Shown: piece by piece, positions 59,367 to 64,000 of the stretch
How positions within the stretch are numbered: position 1 is the first letter of the stretch
Layout of the letters: each line of letters starts with the position of its first letter
Assembly: GCA_950295325.1 (NCBI GenBank)
Contig: OX485804.1
Location: 40,114,001-40,178,000 of the forward strand
DNA: 64,000 nucleotides
DNA from: Polytrichum commune
Lineage: Eukaryota > Streptophyta > Polytrichopsida > Polytrichales > Polytrichaceae
Reading direction: 5' to 3'
Translations under genes and position numbers: made by a program
Notes under the pieces: model-generated
What the model was told of the DNA's origin: nothing
What the model saw: only the letters and a program-made list of their open reading frames with translations
Database searches by the model: none

Positions 59367-60575
59367 TTAAAATGAATTCATCTCCAATAGATAAGTCCGT
59401 CGCTTCACAAGAAGATTTGTAGCTGTCCTGAATGGCTCTTCGAAAGCTCCAGACACAAATGATTCTGTTTCCTTCCGAACTGGATGATCATTTGGCCTGA
59501 TGGCTACCAATGTCGCCCCTTTCAATACAGTACCCCCTGGAAGCTCCAAGTAAGGTGCATACCATAACTTCATGTTCAACGCGGGGACTTGGGTCCTATT
59601 CGATGGATTAGCTGACAGCGGCTTATCCCGAAACTCCCGCAGCTGCTCTTTGTTCATACACAACATCCCCTGCCCATCAGCATCGGTCAAAATCAAGCTC
59701 TCCAGAGTCGGATGGTCGGAAACGATTTGTTGGAGGAGGTAATGTCTAGCCGATGCAGCAATCAAAGAGCTGATGGTCCACACAACCCTAAGCTTAAGTC
59801 CACCATCCGTGTAGAAACTCTCAGGAATACTGCCACTTTCATCCGCGACAGAATTTACGGCTTCAGCGTTATTATCTTCACTTACCACATGAGCCACACC
59901 ATCTCTACCACTCACAAACCAAGGCTTCGCTGCTCCCACATCGCAATGCTTCACCGCTTTCTTCTCCTTCTCCACTTTCACCATAGACGCCACGCCCAGA
60001 ATCACACAGCTCTCCAAAGTGCTACCAAACTCCGCCTTCCATTTAAGTAACACACCTTCCTCGATCCCCAGTTCGCCTCCCGGCAATTCGATCCTCAAGT
60101 TCTGTATCTCCTTGAAGTTCTTCAGGACCTCCCCGGGGGAATGATGGGAAACCTCCGCGAGAATAGTCTTCTTCGGCCCCAACAATTGCTGGAGAACTTG
60201 CAAGGGTTTCACTAGCGTTCCTACCACAAACCTCACGAAGTGGCTGATTATTCCCCTCCCTCCTCGAGCGTTCAGCCCGCTGTCTTCCCCTGATATCACA
60301 CAATCCACCTTCACTACCACATTGTCCACCAGGGGTGTCAGCGAATGAAACCTCTTCGACACCGCACAGCACCTCCCTAACGCCTTGATGTCCGCCAGCT
60401 TGTTGAAGATCAGCAGGAGTAGCGAGTCCGGCAGTCTGTCGAAGTGGTCCGCCGCCTGCATCATCGGCGTTGAGAACGGCACCACCCTCCGGCAGTTCCT
60501 GCCTTGGTCTTTCGGTGCTACCATCGGCTCTATATGCATGTGGAAACTACTCCCCCCTCCCGTCACGCCTTGCAT
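59367..60575 (-). CDS. F-box protein (plant AUF1/At4g18380-type family)
   Basis: Single exon of 402 residues. The ATG at 60575 is the first after an in-frame TGA at 60630-60632; the longer open frame upstream begins only with GTG. An F-box lies at about residues 45-83 (FDRLPDSLLLLIFNKLADIK, GRCCAVSKRFHSL), which would bind the SKP1-type adaptor of an SCF ubiquitin ligase. The rest lacks LRR or Kelch repeats but has the conserved body and the C-terminal KRRTYLLEMNSF tail that I associate with the plant AUF1/At4g18380-like F-box group. Its N-terminal 40 residues are Gly/Ser-rich. The substrate is unknown. Some members are auxin-responsive, but nothing here shows that. Intronless structure is common in the family. 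Confidence 0.92.
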   Translation of the reverse strand: MQGVTGGGSSFHMHIEPMVAPKDQGRNCRRVVPFSTPMMQAADHFDRLPDSLLLLIFNKLADIKALGRCCAVSKRFHSLTPLVDNVVVKVDCVISGEDSGLNARGGRGIISHFVRFVVGTLVKPLQVLQQLLGPKKTILAEVSHHSPGEVLKNFKEIQNLRIELPGGELGIEEGVLLKWKAEFGSTLESCVILGVASMVKVEKEKKAVKHCDVGAAKPWFVSGRDGVAHVVSEDNNAEAVNSVADESGSIPESFYTDGGLKLRVVWTISSLIAASARHYLLQQIVSDHPTLESLILTDADGQGMLCMNKEQLREFRDKPLSANPSNRTQVPALNMKLWYAPYLELPGGTVLKGATLVAIRPNDHPVRKETESFVSGAFEEPFRTATNLLVKRRTYLLEMNSF

Positions 60576-61710
60576 CCTCACCTCCTCTTCACCTTCAATT
60601 TCAAACTTCTTCCTCCTATTAACCACGCTTCAACCTCTCCCTCTCCCCCTCTCTCTCTATCTCCACATAGCCAACTGCCTCCAAGAATACAAGCACCGCT
60701 GTTATACCATCATCATCACAACCTCTTCCTTACCATAACCTGCTGCACATCATCAACCCCCGCCTTGCATCCCCTTGTCTGTCTCCTCTCTTTTCTAAAG
60801 CTCTCAAACCTCCACTACCTTTCAATTTCAAACTTTTTTTTTCCTCCTAATAACCACGCCTCTATCTCTCTCTCTCTCTCTCTCGCTCGCTCGCTCTCTC
60901 TCCCTCTCTCTACACAGCCAGATTAACACAAGAATAGAAGGACTGCTGTTACGCCATCATCGTCCCCATCCCCTCTTCCATAACCCGGCGCACGTGATCA
61001 ACCCCCGCTCGTTGCAACCTGCCTCCCGCCATACTTGACCTCGTATTCGCCGCAAACCACCAGAAACCAAAACACTCCTCCTCTTCTCCTCGAGACACCT
61101 ACCTAGTGCTGGCCACACCTCGCCTTTACCTTAACCTTAACCTTTAACTTTACCGACTAGCTCTCTCGCTCGCTCTCTCTCCCCCTCTCCCTCTCCCTCT
61201 CTCTTCACAACAACCGCAACCCTGTATCACCTAATCGCACTTTCCTCCTCCTCCTTGTCTTCACGCAAATAACAAGTCCCCATACGCTCTTCTCCCGGTA
61301 GAAGCGCTCCAAAACCAAAACCAAAACCACTACAACTACACCGCGTCCAATGCATCGGCAAGCGCACCACTCCAAACCTACCCCGCAACACCGAGCCTAC
61401 GGCCAACGGCCACACAAACCAAAAACCTCGCCTACCGTCCCCCCTCCTCCTCCACGGCAATTTGGCCCTAAAGCTCTCCCTCTCCCTCTCTCTTCTTGTA
61501 AGTCTGCGTGTTGATGATGGTTCTTTCTCCCTGGTCGTGGAGGTCTAGCGATGCATCTGACTAAGCTTGTTGCTGCCGGTCAGTGCGAGCGAGGGACGGA
61601 GTGTGTAGAGAGAGAGAGAAGAGAGAGCAGCGGAGTGGAGTTTGGTAGGCCGTGGTAATAAGCTACGACGCAGTACAAGGGTCGGAGGAACGCAGGAAGT
61701 AAGCAAGGAA
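60576..61710 (-). promoter_or_regulatory. 5' leader and promoter region of the F-box gene
   Basis: Rich in CT on the plus strand, hence GA on the minus strand. Tracts lie at about 60634-60665, 60864-60911, 61156-61204 and 61474-61495. GA-rich leaders and promoters are common in plants. No TATA box was assigned. Open frames across it are composition artefacts. Confidence 0.45.
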
Positions 61711-61818
61711 GGCAGGCAGGCAGGCAGGCACGCAGGGAGGCAGGTAGGCCGAGGGACAGAGAAGAGACAGACAGATTCCACCCTCTTTCCTTTCCTTTCC
61801 TTTCCTTGCCTTTCCTTG
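61711..61818. repeat. Simple repeats (GGCA)n and (TTTCC)n
   Basis: (GGCA)n-like run at about 61711-61746 followed by a TTTCC run at about 61788-61818. Confidence 0.8.
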
Positions 61819-62049
61819 TTAGGCTGGGTATCTATCTATCCTCATAATTTGCTCTTGTGTTGTGAAGATCATGGTGACTCAACTCCTCCTAAGGTAAAAG
61901 CCAATGCACAGGCCAGCTAAACTAAGGTAAAGGTGAGTGGTGACTCAAATGGTGGTAAGTGGTGGATATCTATAGTGTTTTTGTATTGTGAGTGGTGACG
62001 TAGATGGGTCCTAATTAAGGGGCACGTTTTCTTATTCGGACCCCTATAT
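61819..62049. other. Gene-free intergenic DNA
   Basis: Nothing recognisable. Short frames only. Confidence 0.45.
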
Positions 62050-62410
62050 TTGATTGGTATGTTGTTCGGTGAGGATCGAAGAGCCAACTTGAACTGTAAA
62101 GAGCATGTGTTGTTTACAAGAGATTACGCTTGGTTAAACACGGCGACTATGCAGAAGAACGGGCCCCCATTCATGTCGGTGTATAAACTAAACCCCGAGT
62201 TTACTTTTATTGTATTTGTTTGTTTTCAAGAGATTGGATTGCATTGTTAATAATGAACATAATTGGGAGGACCACCTGTGTGCTTCCAATAACCATAACT
62301 AAATCAGGGGAGGTCCGGTTTTTACAAATTATTCATCGTAAATTTGCTAATGCGACACACGTTTTGTTCTGTGAATCTTGTTGGTAGAAGTTGGGGAGCG
62401 TGTAAAATGA
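62050..62410. repeat. Dispersed repeat shared with 18890-19210
   Basis: Matching blocks in the same order and orientation (GGTGAGGAT, AATTGGGAGGAC, GGGAGGTCCGG, TTGGTAGAAGTTGGGGA). Non-coding. About 310 bp of unremarkable DNA follows before the next MITE. Confidence 0.5.
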
Positions 62411-62718
62411 CCCAAATAAGACCCACATATTGTACCTCGTAGTATGGTACATGGCAAAGGTTGTAGTTAAGTTAAGACCAGATGCTCAATTAAGATATTG
62501 ATATTGAGTAAGGTGTCGTTCTAGGTTCGATAGTAAACACGGTTGGGAGGGTCTATGAATACAATTGTTTAACAAGAGCAAGGAAGAGGATTTTCATATC
62601 CACTTCCTAGAGCTTTTACATCTCAATGTCTTTATGTGGATTTTATGTGATCACTCGAATTAAGTAGTGGAAACCTATATTTTAGTGCTTTGGTACATGG
62701 CAAGGGTTGTGTTTAAGG
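62411..62718. other. Gene-free intergenic DNA
   Basis: Nothing recognisable between the dispersed repeat and MITE A. Confidence 0.45.
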
Positions 62719-62721
62719 TAA

Positions 62722-63222
62722 GGGCCACTTCACACACGAGATTGAGAGCCCGTGACCATTACACTTCAACCACTCTCATTGGTGGAAAAGGCAAAGCCTG
62801 TTTGAGTTTGCTTCACACTACGCTTGAGGGACCAACGGAGTATGTGAATGCAAGATGGATGTAAAGTCCACATGGATTCCTACATGGCATCCAATGGATC
62901 CTATTTCACGGTCACTTGGACTATTCTCAAAAACCACCTCTTGCAGGTAGGCCTCACACAAAACGGGAGACCATGGCACTCTGATTGCTCACAACCATTC
63001 ATTTATTCTATATTATCATGTGTGAGGACCCGCATGAATAGACATTCATTGAAGTAGCATTTGGTTGAGGGCATGGTCACGCATGGCTTCACACTACACT
63101 TGAGGATCCGTGACCACACTACTACATGATTTTGGAGGTGTGTTGGGATGGCCTTTGGACACTTTCTTTTGGGCTCTCACAATTTCATGGTCACAACTCT
63201 TGGCTCGTGTGTAAAGTGGCCC
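62722..63222. mobile_element. MITE family A, copy 2
   Basis: 501 bp, same ends and body as copy 1 at 17427-17869 (GGGCCACTTCACACACGAG; on the minus strand GGGCCACTTTACACACGAG). Flanks are TAA on the left and TAG on the right, so one base of the duplication has probably changed. It has about 58 bp not found in copy 1 (about 63120-63180), between GTGACCAC and CAATTTCATGG. Confidence 0.85.
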
Positions 63223-63346
63223 TAGGAACATGTGCTCAAAAGGCACAAAATCAGGTTATACGCTCAAAGTGTAGATACCAACGTTTTCCGTTTGGGTTCC
63301 ATAAGGCCATATGGCACCAAAAAGAATAAGGTGGGATTTCCTCTAA

Positions 63347-63858
63347 GGGGCGGTTTACACTATGGACCAAGAGCCATGACCAAGAAAATCAAATCATTTT
63401 CATGGTCACAGCTCGTGGCCAAGAGCCGTGACCATGAAAAATCAAAATGGATTTTTGAGTGGCTTGGTCACTCTTGTAGTGTAAAGTGGATTTGGACCGG
63501 GACAACTTTGGGCTGATTTTTTTAATTTCTATCCCAACGATCTACATTAATGTCAAAAAAATTCGGGAAAAAAATTATTAAAAAATAAAATTCAGCCAAT
63601 GGCTGATTTTCAGCCTTACGGCTCCCTTGATTTCCGTTGAGTCGAGCATTTTGCCTCGCCTCAACGGAAAACCCGTTGGACCATGGCACATTATCCAAAT
63701 GGCAGATTTTAGTAGTTTTTGGGGACCTCAAAGTTAGTGGTCATTCTCCTTTTTTCAAGGTAGTGTAAAGCCAAATGGGACCAAGAGCACTTTACTCTCC
63801 AATCACAGATTTTAGAATTTCATGGTCATGGCTCTTGGTCCATAGTGTAAACCGCCCC
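63347..63858. mobile_element. MITE family B
   Basis: 512 bp with a perfect 36-bp terminal inverted repeat starting GGGGCGGTTTACACTATGGA. TAA flanks both ends (63344-63346 and 63859-63861). The inner part of the repeat (CAAGAGCCATGACCA) closely resembles the inner terminal repeat of MITE A. Perfect ends and duplication suggest recent insertion. PIF/Harbinger by TAA and terminal guanines. Short frames across it are not genes. Confidence 0.92.
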
Positions 63859-64000
63859 TAAGAACCAAAACCTGGAAGAAAAAAATTAAATTAAATTAAG
63901 GGGGTAATGCCAACTTTGTATAGAATGTTGTGTACACGTATGCAACCTATGCCATCACTAACAAATTTGTCATGGTAGCGTCCCTCTTGTGACCTAATTT

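Noticed and set aside
60576-60626. Upstream extension of the F-box protein by 17 codons
   Set aside because: The frame there begins with GTG, and an in-frame stop lies just upstream at 60630-60632, so the first ATG at 60575 is used.

Overview
This window looks like nuclear DNA of a land plant. Two gene models have plant-type structure (a five-exon TauE/SafE family transporter and an F-box protein), the introns are GT-AG, and the rest is AT-rich and filled with plant-type mobile elements: Ty3/Gypsy, hAT, PIF/Harbinger and several MITE families. The lineage is not settled by the sequence. The hAT (BED-type) and HARBI1-like relics remind me of non-seed vascular plants, but that is a weak inference from memory. 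Gene density is very low: three convincing genes in 64 kb.

Layout. 1-3.9 kb is gene-free and holds a decayed hAT transposase (about 1.6-2.7 kb, minus). 3.9-16.0 kb is a nested structure: a roughly 1.1-kb Harbinger-type element (TAA target duplication) split by a 10.9-kb Ty3/Gypsy retrotransposon on the minus strand. The retrotransposon has 1,861-bp LTRs and an ATTGG duplication. I saw only two differences between the LTRs, yet the gag-pol frame carries three in-frame stops. 16-29 kb is gene-free and packed with MITEs, fold-back elements and two tandem arrays (207-bp unit at 22.2-22.8 kb, about 260-300-bp compound unit at 23.0-23.8 kb). 29-33 kb carries a Harbinger transposase fragment and an unrecognised decayed minus-strand coding region interrupted by an element with an 8-bp target duplication.

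37.4-41.3 kb is the TauE/SafE gene (plus strand, five coding exons, 530 codons). 44.5-45.9 kb is a second decayed hAT transposase. 48.9-49.6 kb is an unrecognised reading frame broken by six stops. 50.1-51.0 kb is a two-exon minus-strand gene for a 194-residue single-pass membrane protein. A GC-rich block near 53.4 kb may be its promoter and 5' leader. 53.7-57 kb has more MITEs, including two copies head to head. 59.4-60.6 kb is the single-exon F-box gene (minus) with a GA/CT-rich 5' flank. 62-63.9 kb ends with two further TAA-flanked MITEs.

The three genes are not an operon or cluster and show no evident functional link. The strongest unusual signal is the mobile-element layer. At least four element families have TAA duplications and G-rich termini sharing a loose GGG-N(3-5)-TTYMCAY pattern, alongside a Harbinger transposase relic. 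I found no convincing novel multi-gene system.
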